A stretch of 64,000 bases of DNA from positions 143,177 to 207,176 of the forward strand of contig NZ_JAHESD010000001.1 in NCBI RefSeq assembly GCF_018598585.1. The letters run 5' to 3'. Under the pieces are notes generated by a model. That model searched no databases, was not told where the DNA came from, and saw only the letters and a list, made by a program, of their open reading frames with translations. The position numbers were made by a program, and so were the translations under genes. The DNA comes from Chryseosolibacter indicum. Its GTDB lineage: Bacteria > Bacteroidota > Bacteroidia > Cytophagales > Cyclobacteriaceae. Below are positions 33,370 through 43,388 of the stretch, in pieces (position 1 is the stretch's first letter; each line of letters starts with the position of its first letter).

Positions 33370-35682
33370 ATGAATTTTAGTTGGCAGAGAATTAAGAACG
33401 GAATTAAAACATTATATCCAAGAAAAGACACTCTCAACATAATTACACGCACAGCGCTGTACGGATTAATAGGAGTACTGGGTTTTGCCTTGGTGCTTGT
33501 TACACTTGTATGGATAGGATTTTTTGGTCAATTGCCATCTAAAAGTGATTTGAAGGAAATTCAACATCCATTGGCTAGTGAAGTATATAGTTCTGATAGT
33601 GTTTTGCTGGGAAAGTACTATATACAGGATCGATCTCCTGTTGAGGGAAAAGATATACCTGAATCTTTAAAAAAGACACTTGTCGCAACTGAAGATGTGC
33701 GCTTTTACCGACATCATGGCATTGATGTAAAAAGTCTTGGACGTGTTTTAGTGAAAAGCATCCTGCTTCAAAACGAATCTTCGGGAGGTGGAAGTACTTT
33801 AACGCAACAGCTTGCTAAGAATCTGTTTCCCCGGAAGTCATACGGGTTTCTTTCATTGCCTATTAATAAGGTCAGGGAATATATTATTGCATGGAGAATC
33901 GAGAACGTATATTCGAAAGATGAGATTATTGTTCTGTACTTGAATACCATCCCTTTTGCTGACAATACATATGGAATTAAAACTGCAGCAGAAAGGTTCT
34001 TTTCTGTTCCTGTAAAATCCCTTACCTGGGATCAGTCTGCCGTGCTTGTAGGAATGTTAAAGGCAACGCACCGTTATAACCCACGTCTTTTTCCTGAGCG
34101 CGCTTTGCAGCGTAGAAATGTGGTATTGGCTCAAGTTGCTAAGTATGATTACATAACTGACTTAGAGAAAAAAGCGTTACAGTCAAAACCGCTAGGGCTT
34201 CGTTATAGTCATACTGCGTCACATAATATTGGATTGGCACCCTATTTCAGGGCTTACATTCAAAGAGAATTACTTCAATGGTGCAAGGAGAACAAGAAAA
34301 AAGATGGTACTCCTTACAATTTATATAAAGATGGTTTGAAAATATACACCACTATCGATTCGCGCATGCAGGCATATGCAGAGTCAGCAGTGCAAGTTCA
34401 AATGAAGGCCCTTCAAGCAAAATTTAAAGGGCAAATTAGCAGAAAGCATATTGATGGCATCGCGAAATCTGTTCTCAAAAACTCGAAGCAATTTCAATTG
34501 CTGAAAAATGAAGGGCTATCTGAGAAACAGATTATGGACAAGCTCAACAAACCAGTGAAGACTAAAATATTTACCTGGGAAGGAGAGAAGGAAGCTACAA
34601 TCAGCACATTTGATTCGATAAAACATCACTTACAATTTCTTCAGGCTGGCTTAATTGCAATGGAGCCGCATACAGGTGATGTCAAAGTTTGGGTAGGTGG
34701 GATAAATCATCAGTACTTCAAGTACGATCATGTTCGTGAAAGTACAAAACGCCAGGTAGGCTCAACGTTTAAACCTATTTTATATGCTGCAGCACTTGAA
34801 AAAGGAATAGGCCCGTGCTCGTATATCTCAGCCAGGAAAACAGTTTATACTAACATGGATGATTGGTCTCCTGAAAACACAAGTGATGAGACTTATGAGA
34901 TGAAGTACTCCATGGAAGGAGGACTTGCAGGATCAGTAAATACAGTATCGGTTAAGCTGTTGGAAAAGACAGGAATAAATAATGCAATTGTAACTGCAAG
35001 AAAGATGGGAATTAACAGTGATCTTCCTGCAGTGCCTTCAATAGCATTAGGCACTCCCTCCATTTCTGTCATGGAGATGGTCGGTGCTTATAGTGTGCTG
35101 GCCAATGGCGGGCTTTATGTAAATCGGAAATATCTTACCGCTATTATCGACAGAAAAGGTCGTGTTCTTGAGGATTTTGACAATGACTTAAAACCAGAAC
35201 GTGCAATTTCGAAGGAAACCTCACAGATGATGGTACATATGCTGAAAAGCGTAGTTTCTGAGGGTACAGCTTCTTCATTAAGGTCTCGGTATGGATTGAC
35301 GAACGATATTGCCGGTAAGACTGGTACCACGCAATCTAATGTAGATGGTTGGTTTATTGCGATCATGCCTAAGCTTGTAGTAGGAGCGTGGGTGGGGGCA
35401 GATGACCCAAGAATGCATTTTAGAAGTACATCGCTTGGTCAAGGTTCAGCAACAGCGCTACCTATTGTTGCACGCTTCGTTCAAAAGGCAAACGAAGATA
35501 AAAAGCTTAAAGAAATTATGCAGTCGCGGTTTGCACCACTGCCGGAACATCTCTTATCGCAGTTAGACTGTAAGCCATCAAAGTCTAACCTCAATATCTT
35601 TGAAAAGATCTTTAAGAAAAAGAAGAAGGTTAAAATAACTAAGTTTAAAGGAGCAAAGCGGAAGGGAGATTCAGGGAAATAA
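33370..35682 (+). CDS. Class A penicillin-binding protein (transglycosylase/transpeptidase)
   Basis: 770 residues, bifunctional peptidoglycan synthase of PBP1A type. One N-terminal membrane helix (ALYGLIGVLGFALVLVTLVWIGFFG) anchors it. The GT51 domain has the catalytic Glu motif ATEDVRFYRHHGID and GGGSTLTQQLAKNLF. The transpeptidase has the nucleophile motif STFK (Ser465), the SxN motif in GSVNTVSVKL and KTGTT. The C-terminus is lysine-rich. It polymerises and cross-links peptidoglycan in the periplasm. A terminator overlaps the end of the convergent downstream gene. Confidence 0.94.
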   Translation: MNFSWQRIKNGIKTLYPRKDTLNIITRTALYGLIGVLGFALVLVTLVWIGFFGQLPSKSDLKEIQHPLASEVYSSDSVLLGKYYIQDRSPVEGKDIPESLKKTLVATEDVRFYRHHGIDVKSLGRVLVKSILLQNESSGGGSTLTQQLAKNLFPRKSYGFLSLPINKVREYIIAWRIENVYSKDEIIVLYLNTIPFADNTYGIKTAAERFFSVPVKSLTWDQSAVLVGMLKATHRYNPRLFPERALQRRNVVLAQVAKYDYITDLEKKALQSKPLGLRYSHTASHNIGLAPYFRAYIQRELLQWCKENKKKDGTPYNLYKDGLKIYTTIDSRMQAYAESAVQVQMKALQAKFKGQISRKHIDGIAKSVLKNSKQFQLLKNEGLSEKQIMDKLNKPVKTKIFTWEGEKEATISTFDSIKHHLQFLQAGLIAMEPHTGDVKVWVGGINHQYFKYDHVRESTKRQVGSTFKPILYAAALEKGIGPCSYISARKTVYTNMDDWSPENTSDETYEMKYSMEGGLAGSVNTVSVKLLEKTGINNAIVTARKMGINSDLPAVPSIALGTPSISVMEMVGAYSVLANGGLYVNRKYLTAIIDRKGRVLEDFDNDLKPERAISKETSQMMVHMLKSVVSEGTASSLRSRYGLTNDIAGKTGTTQSNVDGWFIAIMPKLVVGAWVGADDPRMHFRSTSLGQGSATALPIVARFVQKANEDKKLKEIMQSRFAPLPEHLLSQLDCKPSKSNLNIFEKIFKKKKKVKITKFKGAKRKGDSGK

Positions 35683-35683
35683 A

Positions 35684-35709
35684 AAAAGAGCCTATGCTAC
35701 GGCTCTTTT
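35684..35709. terminator. Bidirectional terminator between the PBP gene and the 35692-36024 gene
   Basis: AAAAGAGCC (35684-35692) pairs perfectly with GGCTCTTTT (35701-35709). The A and T runs on both sides let it work for both convergent genes, and the loop and right arm lie inside the last codons of the minus-strand gene. Confidence 0.8.
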
Positions 35710-36024
35710 GGCTTCTTCAATTAATGCTAAATCTTCTGCGGTAAGTTCGATAGATCGGTCCTTCCTGTTCTGTGCTTCAATAAACGCCTCAAGACTAGGA
35801 TAGAACTTGAGCCTGTATTTCCATACCAGTTTGCTTCCGATCGCTTCTTTAAATTCTCTTAAAGCAATCTTTTCGTCTACCCAATAGAGGTCATGTACCT
35901 CGCCAACAGTATACACAGTGCCTGTGTATCCTGGCATTACTTTTAGGTTGCTGTCGACTATCTTTTCTCTGACTTCTTCTCTGAAATCTGACTTACCTGT
36001 GATATATAAAGTTGTCCAACCCAT
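35692..36024 (-). CDS. Conserved hypothetical protein, 110 residues
   Basis: A small soluble protein (MGWTTLYITGKSDFREEVREKI) with a central beta-like stretch (YTVGEVHDLYWVDEKIALREFKEAIG) and a C-terminal helix (TAEDLALIEEAKRAVA). No signal peptide, membrane helix or catalytic motif. I remember close relatives as hypothetical proteins in other Cytophagales-type genomes, which supports that it is a real gene, but I cannot give it a function. The stop codon lies inside a bidirectional terminator shared with the PBP gene. Confidence 0.7.
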   Translation of the reverse strand: MGWTTLYITGKSDFREEVREKIVDSNLKVMPGYTGTVYTVGEVHDLYWVDEKIALREFKEAIGSKLVWKYRLKFYPSLEAFIEAQNRKDRSIELTAEDLALIEEAKRAVA

Positions 36025-36542
36025 GGTTAGTGTTATACAATTTCTAAATTTGCAGAACGTGAAGTGTTAAATTTTATATAGAGATTCGTTCGCCTAATAA
36101 TATTTCTTCTATTACTCTTTCTTTAAAAAATAGATACAAATTGTATCTGCGAAACATATGCGTTAAAAATCTTCACGTGTATAAATACGCATCTCGTGGT
36201 GCGAAGTTACATAGTTAGAACTAATAATTAGAGGTGCAGTCACAGCGTTGTAAGATTATATTATTGCAATCGTTAGCAAATATTTAATTCGTGTTAACCT
36301 TTCTTTTAACCTGATTTACAGCCGCTTAATGACACGCAAGCATACTTTTTAAACCTTAGACATCTTGTGATGCAGATAAGTAAATGAAGAGCGAATCAAT
36401 GTTTGTTGCGTATCAACGTTGAAGCACTTTATAGTTACAATTAACACCATTACTACAGTTGTTATTTTCCGAGGAGCGCTGTGTATCAAAAAGAGATCAT
36501 CAATTAATACTATGTTATCAAAGCAGAAATTCAATCTAAGCT
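36025..36542. other. About 520 bases without a recognisable gene
   Basis: AT-rich sequence between a minus-strand and a plus-strand gene. The only frame over 50 codons (minus strand, 36349-36534) has no family features. A TAAATTTG at 36045-36052 matches the -7 consensus on the plus strand, but no -33 box is seen. Nothing else stands out. Confidence 0.5.
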
Positions 36543-36550
36543 TAGTTTTG
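36543..36550 (+). promoter_or_regulatory. -7 promoter element of the alpha/beta hydrolase gene
   Basis: TAGTTTTG is an exact TAnnTTTG match 34 bases before the ATG. The -33 region lacks a clear TTG. Confidence 0.45.
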
Positions 36551-36584
36551 TACGTTATAATAATTAGTATTTAACTTTTACGAT

Positions 36585-37250
36585 ATGGAAATCAAACCCC
36601 TTCAAGTTAATATTAGTGATTCAATCGGAGCAGTGTCTGCAGAGATTACACTACCTAGAGAAATGCGAGTAGTGATGACACTAGCCCACGGCGCAGGTGC
36701 AGGTATGAATCATTCATTTATGGTGAAGTTAACAAAAGCTTTGGCAGAAGAGCATATTGGAACCGTAAGATTTAATTTTCCTTATATGGAAAAGGGTAAG
36801 AAGATACCTGACATTGCCGTGGTGGCAGAGAAAACTGTTCAAGAAATTTTAAAGCATGTATCATCATTGTATAGTCATATCCCTATCGTTGCATCAGGAA
36901 AATCCTTTGGGGGGCGAATGACGTCTCAACTGTTAGCAAAGAATCCATTACCATTTGTGAAGGCGATTGTATTTTTTGGATTTCCCTTGCACCCTTCAGG
37001 TAAACCGGGAACGCAGAGAGCAGAACACTTGAAAGAAGTTAAAATACCAAAATTATTTTTACAGGGAACCAACGACCTTCTTGCAGAGTTTAGTTTAGTG
37101 AGTAGGGTGTGTGATGAATTGATTAATACTACATTGATTCCTATTGAGAATGCAGATCATTCTTTTAAAATAAGGAACAAAGACGCCATTGTTGACTTGT
37201 CGAGAAAAACGTCTGAATGGTTATACGGTTCAAATATTTTGTCTGCGTAA
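36585..37250 (+). CDS. Alpha/beta hydrolase of the KANL3/Tex30 type
   Basis: 221 residues. The fold is recognisable from VVMTLAHGAGAGMNHSFM (oxyanion-side HGxG), FNFPYMEKGKK, the nucleophile elbow ASGKSFGGRMTSQ (GxSxGG, Ser), GTNDLLAEF (Asp) and ENADHSF (His). The HGAGAxMxHxFM and FNFPYxE stretches are typical of the KANL3/Tex30 alpha/beta-hydrolase-like family, whose bacterial members have unknown substrates. No export signal, so cytoplasmic. It stands alone with its own -7 element. Hydrolase activity is likely because the catalytic triad is intact. Confidence 0.85.
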   Translation: MEIKPLQVNISDSIGAVSAEITLPREMRVVMTLAHGAGAGMNHSFMVKLTKALAEEHIGTVRFNFPYMEKGKKIPDIAVVAEKTVQEILKHVSSLYSHIPIVASGKSFGGRMTSQLLAKNPLPFVKAIVFFGFPLHPSGKPGTQRAEHLKEVKIPKLFLQGTNDLLAEFSLVSRVCDELINTTLIPIENADHSFKIRNKDAIVDLSRKTSEWLYGSNILSA

Positions 37251-37467
37251 ACGTTCCGTTAGTACTTCAGGCAATATCCTTGAATAGGGCAAAGTGATGA
37301 ATACAGTCCTCAATTTGTACCTTGATGTTTATCATAATCAACATTTTACATCGTTTATAAAAGGTAACCAGCACGGCACCTTATTTTTTATTAGACGGAT
37401 GACTTTATAATTAAATTAAAGCACAACAAAAAAGATTAATGTTCAACTATAATGAAGGGAGTAGAGT

Positions 37468-37686
37468 ATGGAATCTAAAGAAGGCAATTCTAGCAGAACC
37501 GCGAATCGCGGATTCGCTTCTATGGATCCTGAACAGCAACGCGCTATCGCCAGAAAAGGTGGGGAGGCAGTGAGCCGTAACAGGGAGCACATGGCACAGA
37601 TCGGAAGAAAAGGTGGAGAAGCTAGCGGAGCTAATCGCAAGAGTAAAGCAGCTAACCGTTCTAATGAGAACGCACAGCAAGGCTGA
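37468..37686 (+). CDS. KGG-repeat general stress protein
   Basis: 72 residues, very hydrophilic, with the KGG repeat twice: RGFASMDPEQQRAIARKGGEA and MAQIGRKGGEASG. This matches the stress-induced KGG-motif family (also seen in YciG and GsiB-like proteins), thought to be disordered, hydration-type protectants induced by starvation, heat or osmotic stress. The frame opens with MESKEGNSS after a GGGAG-containing leader and is closed by a very strong terminator. It lies next to the trehalose gene block, which supports a role in desiccation or osmotic stress (inference). Confidence 0.88.
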   Translation: MESKEGNSSRTANRGFASMDPEQQRAIARKGGEAVSRNREHMAQIGRKGGEASGANRKSKAANRSNENAQQG

Positions 37687-37704
37687 TTTGTAGGCTTATG
37701 GTAT

Positions 37705-37741
37705 AATAAGAGGTTGTAGTAATACAACCTCTTATTGTTTT
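37705..37741. terminator. Strong bidirectional terminator
   Basis: A perfect 14-bp stem, AATAAGAGGTTGTA (37705-37718) and TACAACCTCTTATT (37723-37736), with loop GTAA and GTTTT after it. It lies between the KGG gene and the convergent malQ gene. Confidence 0.92.
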
Positions 37742-37766
37742 AATATAATTCTAATCTTTAATTTGT

Positions 37767-39284
37767 TTAGATTCTGTTGTAAAGCATTATCCATTCAGCA
37801 AGTTCTTCCGCTAGCGCTTTAGAAATCTGATTATTCTTTAATCGCCAAAGCCAGTTGTTGTCAACAGATGCGGGGGTGTTAATTCTTGCAGTTTCATCCA
37901 GTCCTAAGATGTCCTGCATGGGTATTATGGCAATGTTTGCAACGGAAGCATAGGCTAACCTGGTAAGTTCAATGTGAATATTATGTTCATTCACCTTTTT
38001 ACCAAGGTAAAAGTTTATATTTTTTTGTTCTGTCTTACCAATATCCTTTCTGTACCAACCCCTTGTAGTGTTATTATCGTGCGTTCCTGAGTACACAATA
38101 AAATTAGGTGTATAGTTATGAGGTATATAAGAAGATTGCCCTACGTTGTCACTAAATGCGAATTGGAGGATCTTCATACCCGGAAACTTGTACTTATCCC
38201 GAAGGTTGTAAACAGGTTCATTAATATCTCCCAGATCTTCTGCTATAAACGGTAGATGTCCTAACTCTTTTTTTACAGTATTAAAGAAATCAGATCCAGG
38301 ACCACGTTTCCATTGGCCATTCTTTGCTGTCTTCTCAGAGGCGGGAACTTCCCAATAATCGGCGAATGCCCTGAAGTGATCAAGTCTTACGACATCAAAA
38401 AGTTCTATATTCTTTTTAAGTCGTTGAATCCACCAATCGTACTTATTTTGTTTTAATACCTTCCAATTAAATACAGGCATTCCCCATAGTTGGCCATCTT
38501 CATTAAAGTAGTCTGGTGGAACCCCCGCAATTCCTTTAGCATTAAGATCGTTGTCTAATGAAAAGATATCAGGATGAGACCAAACATCAGAAGAGTCATA
38601 ACTCACATAAAAAGGAAGGTCACCAAAAAGCAGGATATTAAACTTTTCGCAATGGGCTTTAAGTTCTGCCCATTGCTTAATGAAAATGTATTGTAGCCAC
38701 TTGATGTAATCGATAGTTCCTTTATTGTCTTCCTTTATTTTCTTCAGGGAAGCACTCTTTCTAAATTTAAACTCATCGGGCCATTCATACCAAGGCTTTC
38801 CTTTAAACTGCTGCTTCAAAGTGGTGTACAGCGCAAAATCGTTTAACCAAGATGCCTCTCTTTTCACGAAGGTTTCAAAAGCGTTTAACTCCTTCTTTTT
38901 ACGCACAAAACTATTGTATGCTTTTTTAAGAAGTTTTGCTTTCACAACTTCGGCTTCTTCAAAGTTTACTTTACCACTGTTTTTTACTGCTGCTTGGTCA
39001 AGGTCATTTTGCGATAGCAAACCATCCTCCATTAACTTGTCAGGACTAATCAGTAATGTGTTGCATGCAATACTGGAGTTTGCGCTGTAGGGAGAATACC
39101 CTTGTGCCTTCTCTATAGGACTAAGCGGCAGTAACTGCCAATATGTTTGTTTAGATTGGTTCAGGAAATCAATAAATTTATGTGCTTCAGGTCCTATATC
39201 TCCAATGCCATACGGAGATGGCAATGAAGTTATATGAAGCAAAATCCCAGCGCTTCTTTTATCAAAAGGTTTTTTGCTTTCCAT
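37767..39284 (-). CDS. malQ: 4-alpha-glucanotransferase
   Basis: 505 residues, the usual length of compact GH77 amylomaltases. Signature regions are present: GILLHITSLPSPYGIGDIGPEA at the start, LPLSPIEKAQGYSPYSANSS, the nucleophile Asp in DVVRLDHFRAFADYWEVP, the acid/base Glu in FIAEDLGDI and the third Asp in YSGTHDNNTTRGWY. It transfers maltodextrin segments between chains, which recycles short oligosaccharides left after debranching or trehalose formation. It follows glgX with a 15-base gap in the same operon and is divergent from the treZ-treY pair. Confidence 0.95.
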   Translation of the reverse strand: MESKKPFDKRSAGILLHITSLPSPYGIGDIGPEAHKFIDFLNQSKQTYWQLLPLSPIEKAQGYSPYSANSSIACNTLLISPDKLMEDGLLSQNDLDQAAVKNSGKVNFEEAEVVKAKLLKKAYNSFVRKKKELNAFETFVKREASWLNDFALYTTLKQQFKGKPWYEWPDEFKFRKSASLKKIKEDNKGTIDYIKWLQYIFIKQWAELKAHCEKFNILLFGDLPFYVSYDSSDVWSHPDIFSLDNDLNAKGIAGVPPDYFNEDGQLWGMPVFNWKVLKQNKYDWWIQRLKKNIELFDVVRLDHFRAFADYWEVPASEKTAKNGQWKRGPGSDFFNTVKKELGHLPFIAEDLGDINEPVYNLRDKYKFPGMKILQFAFSDNVGQSSYIPHNYTPNFIVYSGTHDNNTTRGWYRKDIGKTEQKNINFYLGKKVNEHNIHIELTRLAYASVANIAIIPMQDILGLDETARINTPASVDNNWLWRLKNNQISKALAEELAEWIMLYNRI

Positions 39285-39299
39285 TTTAAGTAGTAATAG

Positions 39300-41432
39300 T
39301 TAAGCTTTGTCTAACGGATGATGCAAAATGATAATTGAACGACCTTCAACAACGATATTCTGTTCGGGGCCATACTTTTCTTCAGAACCTCCGATTATAT
39401 TCTTATGTGTATCCAGTATCTTATACCATTCCTTCCCATATTTTGAAGGAGGAAGTTTATATTCAAGAGCTTCATGATGCGCATTGAATATTACATAGAA
39501 GTGATCATCTGCTATCTGCTCTCCTTTACTGCCTACAGCATGCAAGCCCTTCCCATTAAGAAATACGGCTAAGGATTTTGCAAATGAATTATTCCAATGT
39601 TCTTCTGTCATTTCTGTGCCTTCAGGAAGAAACCATGCGATGTCTTCTACTCCTACACCCTTAATTGGTTGACCTTGAAACCAACGTCTTCTGCAGAATA
39701 CAGCATGGTTTTTTCTAAGTTCAATCAACTTCTGGGTAAACTCCAATAACTGTGCGTCTGCTTTTGACCAATCTAACCATGAAATTTCGTTATCCTGGCA
39801 ATACGCATTATTGTTTCCGTTTTGAGAACGACTTATTTCATCACCTGCAACAATCATCGGCACACCCTGAGATATAAACAATGTGGTTAAAAAGTTCCGT
39901 TTTTGCTTTTGCCTTAGTTCTATAATAGCAGGATCATCAGTTGGACCTTCGGCACCACAATTCCAAGATCTGTTATGGCTCTCACCATCCTGGTTGTTTT
40001 CACCATTGGCATCGTTATGCTTCTCGTTATAAGAAACAAGATCATGAAGTGTGAAGCCATCATGTGCAGTAATGAAGTTTATACTTGCAGTAGGTCGCCG
40101 GTAGTCACCCTGATATAAGTCCGGGCTTCCGGTGAAGCGCGCTGCAAATTCTCCCAACATACTATCCGCCCCGCGCCAGTAGTCTCTGACACAATCGCGA
40201 TACTTACCATTCCATTCAGACCAACCTGGAGGGAAATTACCAACCTGATATCCACCTTCACCAATGTCCCAAGGTTCGGCAATGAGTTTTACCTGAGAAA
40301 TGATCGGATCCTGGTGGATGATGTCGAAGAAAGAACTTAAGCGGTCAACCTCATGAAGTTCGCGGGCAAGTGTTGCCGCCAAGTCAAACCTAAAGCCATC
40401 TACCTGCATTACTTGTATCCAGTAACGGAGGCTGTCCATCATTAAACGAAGTACGTTCGGAAGATTGGCGTTTAGGGTATTACCAGTTCCTGTATAATCC
40501 ATATAATATCGTTTGTCTTCTGTTAAACGATAATAGGATGCATTATCAATACCTTTAAAGGATAGGGTTGGCCCCATGTGATTTCCTTCTCCCGTATGGT
40601 TATACACAACGTCAAGTATAACTTCAATACCAGCGCGGTGAAGCTCCTTTACCATATTTTTGAACTCCTCTACCTGGCAACCAGTTGTTCTGCAACTTGA
40701 GTATCTGATATCCGGTGCAAAGAAGCCAATTGAGTTATAGCCCCAATAGTTAGTTAAACCTTTTTCCTTTAAATGTCTGTCAGCAACAAAATGATGGACA
40801 GGCATTAATTCAACTGCAGTTACCCCCAATTTTTTCAGATAGTCAATAGTTACGGGGTGGGCAAGCGCTGCATAAGATCCCTTAATTCCATCAGGTATTT
40901 GGGGATGTAGTTGAGTAAAACCTTTTACATGTGTTTCATAGATTACTGACCTATGATAAGGTATTTTGGGTTGTTTAACTCCTTCCCAGTCAAACCTGTC
41001 GTCAATGACAACACTCTTCGGTACAAAGGGAGCGCTATCCAATTTGCTAAAACTCAAATCCTCATCTGGATGACCTATTTCATAGCTGAACAAAGCATCA
41101 CTCCAGTCGATCGTTCCGGATATCGCTTTTGCATAAGGATCAATCAAAAGTTTGTTGGGATTAAATCGATGTCCTTGTGTAGGTTCATAAGGTCCATGTA
41201 CACGGTAACCATAAAGTTGACCGGGTTTACAATCAGGAATATAGCAATGCCATATCTGATGTGTGCGCTCTTTTATCTTTAATCGTCTTGATTCGGATTT
41301 ACTTTCTTCATTATCGAAGAAACATAATTCTACTGCTGTAGCATTCTCAGCAAAAAGGGCAAAGTTTACTCCATTGCCGTCATAGGTCGCGCCTAGCGGA
41401 TAAGGACTGCCGGGATAAATATTAGTGCTCAA
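39300..41432 (-). CDS. glgX: Glycogen debranching enzyme
   Basis: 710 residues. An N-terminal CBM48-type domain (GSPYPLGATYDGNGVNFALFAENA) precedes a GH13_11 isoamylase/GlgX catalytic domain with VILDVVYNHTGEG, the nucleophile DGFRFDLAATLARE, acid/base Glu in LIAEPWDIGEGGYQVGNFP and FITAHDGFTLHDLVSYNEKHN. The start is TTG: the codon at 41432 is followed in frame by the family N-terminus and a stop lies just upstream. It cleaves alpha-1,6 branches of glycogen to give linear maltodextrins for MalQ and for TreY. Confidence 0.94.
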   Translation of the reverse strand: MSTNIYPGSPYPLGATYDGNGVNFALFAENATAVELCFFDNEESKSESRRLKIKERTHQIWHCYIPDCKPGQLYGYRVHGPYEPTQGHRFNPNKLLIDPYAKAISGTIDWSDALFSYEIGHPDEDLSFSKLDSAPFVPKSVVIDDRFDWEGVKQPKIPYHRSVIYETHVKGFTQLHPQIPDGIKGSYAALAHPVTIDYLKKLGVTAVELMPVHHFVADRHLKEKGLTNYWGYNSIGFFAPDIRYSSCRTTGCQVEEFKNMVKELHRAGIEVILDVVYNHTGEGNHMGPTLSFKGIDNASYYRLTEDKRYYMDYTGTGNTLNANLPNVLRLMMDSLRYWIQVMQVDGFRFDLAATLARELHEVDRLSSFFDIIHQDPIISQVKLIAEPWDIGEGGYQVGNFPPGWSEWNGKYRDCVRDYWRGADSMLGEFAARFTGSPDLYQGDYRRPTASINFITAHDGFTLHDLVSYNEKHNDANGENNQDGESHNRSWNCGAEGPTDDPAIIELRQKQKRNFLTTLFISQGVPMIVAGDEISRSQNGNNNAYCQDNEISWLDWSKADAQLLEFTQKLIELRKNHAVFCRRRWFQGQPIKGVGVEDIAWFLPEGTEMTEEHWNNSFAKSLAVFLNGKGLHAVGSKGEQIADDHFYVIFNAHHEALEYKLPPSKYGKEWYKILDTHKNIIGGSEEKYGPEQNIVVEGRSIIILHHPLDKA

Positions 41433-41568
41433 AGGTTAAGATTATAAATGTTGAACACGAGACCAAAGTAAAAATCTGTGCCCTTCAGGCGGTGTATATC
41501 GTTTACTTCCGGGTGCTGCTGTTTACAAATGGCATGTAATTTTAAAATCTAAAAGAAAAACGTAATCG

Positions 41569-43386
41569 ATGAATTACATAGCTAAGCCTGTTGGTTCTTT
41601 CTATAAAGATAGTGCATGTGAGTTTGTTGTCTGGGCACCCCAGCGCGAACAAGTAAGTTTAATAATTAATGATAAGACATATCCATTAAGAAAAGATGAT
41701 TTAGGATATTGGTCTGCTACCATCAAAGAAGCTGGTCCGGGAACTCAATATAAATACCAGCTTGATGGAGATAAGATATTGCCAGATCCGGCTTCCCGTG
41801 CTCAAACCCAAGGTGTTCATGGTCCATCATCTGTAGTGGATCCCGAATTCAACTGGAATGACTCCGATTGGATGGGAATACCGTTAGGTGAAATGATCAT
41901 GTATGAATTACACGTTGGTACATTTACGAAGGAAGGAACGTTTGCATCCATTATTCCTAAACTTCCATATCTGAAGGATCTGGGGGTTAATGCAATAGAG
42001 CTGATGCCTGTTGCTCAGTTTCCCGGATCACGAAACTGGGGTTATGACGGTGTCTATCCGTTTGCCGTTCAGGATAGTTATGGAGGAGTAAAAGGTTTAA
42101 AGGAACTTGTAAATGAATGTCACCGGCAAGGTATCGCGGTTGTACAAGATGTTGTTTATAATCACTTAGGCCCTGAGGGCAATTATTTATCTGAATATGG
42201 GCCTTACTTTACCGATAAGTATAAAACAAACTGGGGCAAGGCCATTAATTATGATGATGCCTGGTGTGACGGTGTTCGCAGCTACTATTGGCAAAATGCG
42301 CTGATGTGGCTGGATGAATTTCATATTGATGGTTTGCGATTAGATGCTGTTCATGCGATATGGGATGTGAGCTCAAAACATTTCATTGATGAATTGCGAA
42401 TGAAAGTGAGACAGCTCGAGCAAGAAACAGGTAGAAAAAAAGTGTTGATCGCAGAGTTTGATCTGAATAACCCTAGATATATCAGTTCACCTGAAAAAGG
42501 AGGTTACGGTTTAGATGGCCAGTGGGTAGATGAATTTCATCACGCACTTCGCTCTTTAATAACCGAAGATTATAGCGGCTATTATGAGGACTTTGGAACT
42601 GCTAAACATCTTGCAAAAGCATTTAAAGATTCCTATGTGTATACTGGTGAATATTCGAAGCATCGAAAGAAGTTCTTCGGCTCATATCCTGAAACTAATA
42701 CCTTCGATCAATTCGTAGTCTTTTCTCAGAATCACGATCAGGTTGGAAACAGGATGCTGGGCGACCGGCTCACGCATAACATATCTTACGAAGCCTTAAA
42801 GCTTGCCGCAGCAGCTGTTATACTATCTCCCTATGTTCCTATGCTTTTTATGGGTGAAGAGTATGGAGAGAAAAATCCGTTTCAATATTTCATAAGTCAT
42901 ACAGATAAAGAGCTGGTTGAACTGGTAAGAAAAGGAAGAAAAGAAGAGTTCTCTTATTTTAAATGGGAAGGTGAAGTACCAGATCCTCAAGGAGAGGAAA
43001 CGTTTAAACAATGTATTCTTTCCTGGAACTATGAAAAAGATGAGAAGTCGAACACGCTTCTTTCATTTTATAAAAGGCTCATTTCTATAAGAAAAGGAAG
43101 CAGGGCATTACAGAATAAGCAACGGCAGTCATTAAATATTTTATTTGTTGATGACGCCACAAAAGTAATTGCACTGCAGAGACAATCTGATAACGAGAGG
43201 ATGCTTCTTGCTTTTAACTTCAATAAGGCACAACAAACGTTCAATAATTCAGAAAAATTTAAGCTTAAAAAATTATTTGATTCATCTTCTAAAGAATGGC
43301 TTGGGCCAGGAGAGATAACCTCCTCAGATGAATCAGCTTCAATCAAACTAAATCCAGAATCAGTATTGATTTTCGAAATTCAATAA
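41569..43386 (+). CDS. treZ: Malto-oligosyltrehalose trehalohydrolase
   Basis: 605 residues with an N-terminal CBM48-type domain (ACEFVVWAPQREQVSLII) and a GH13_10 barrel: VVQDVVYNHLGPEGNYLSEYGPYFTD (diagnostic for TreZ), nucleophile DGLRLDAVHAIWD (Asp259 region), Glu in VLIAEFDLNNPRY and FSQNHDQVGNRMLGDR. It releases trehalose from maltooligosyl-trehalose. The partner treY begins 2 bases after its stop, so the pair is translationally linked. Divergent from glgX-malQ; the intergenic region is 136 bases. Confidence 0.95.
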   Translation: MNYIAKPVGSFYKDSACEFVVWAPQREQVSLIINDKTYPLRKDDLGYWSATIKEAGPGTQYKYQLDGDKILPDPASRAQTQGVHGPSSVVDPEFNWNDSDWMGIPLGEMIMYELHVGTFTKEGTFASIIPKLPYLKDLGVNAIELMPVAQFPGSRNWGYDGVYPFAVQDSYGGVKGLKELVNECHRQGIAVVQDVVYNHLGPEGNYLSEYGPYFTDKYKTNWGKAINYDDAWCDGVRSYYWQNALMWLDEFHIDGLRLDAVHAIWDVSSKHFIDELRMKVRQLEQETGRKKVLIAEFDLNNPRYISSPEKGGYGLDGQWVDEFHHALRSLITEDYSGYYEDFGTAKHLAKAFKDSYVYTGEYSKHRKKFFGSYPETNTFDQFVVFSQNHDQVGNRMLGDRLTHNISYEALKLAAAAVILSPYVPMLFMGEEYGEKNPFQYFISHTDKELVELVRKGRKEEFSYFKWEGEVPDPQGEETFKQCILSWNYEKDEKSNTLLSFYKRLISIRKGSRALQNKQRQSLNILFVDDATKVIALQRQSDNERMLLAFNFNKAQQTFNNSEKFKLKKLFDSSSKEWLGPGEITSSDESASIKLNPESVLIFEIQ

Positions 43387-43388
43387 AA

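Noticed and set aside
36349..36534. 61-codon minus-strand open frame
   Set aside because: Lies in AT-rich sequence with no motif, promoter or family resemblance.
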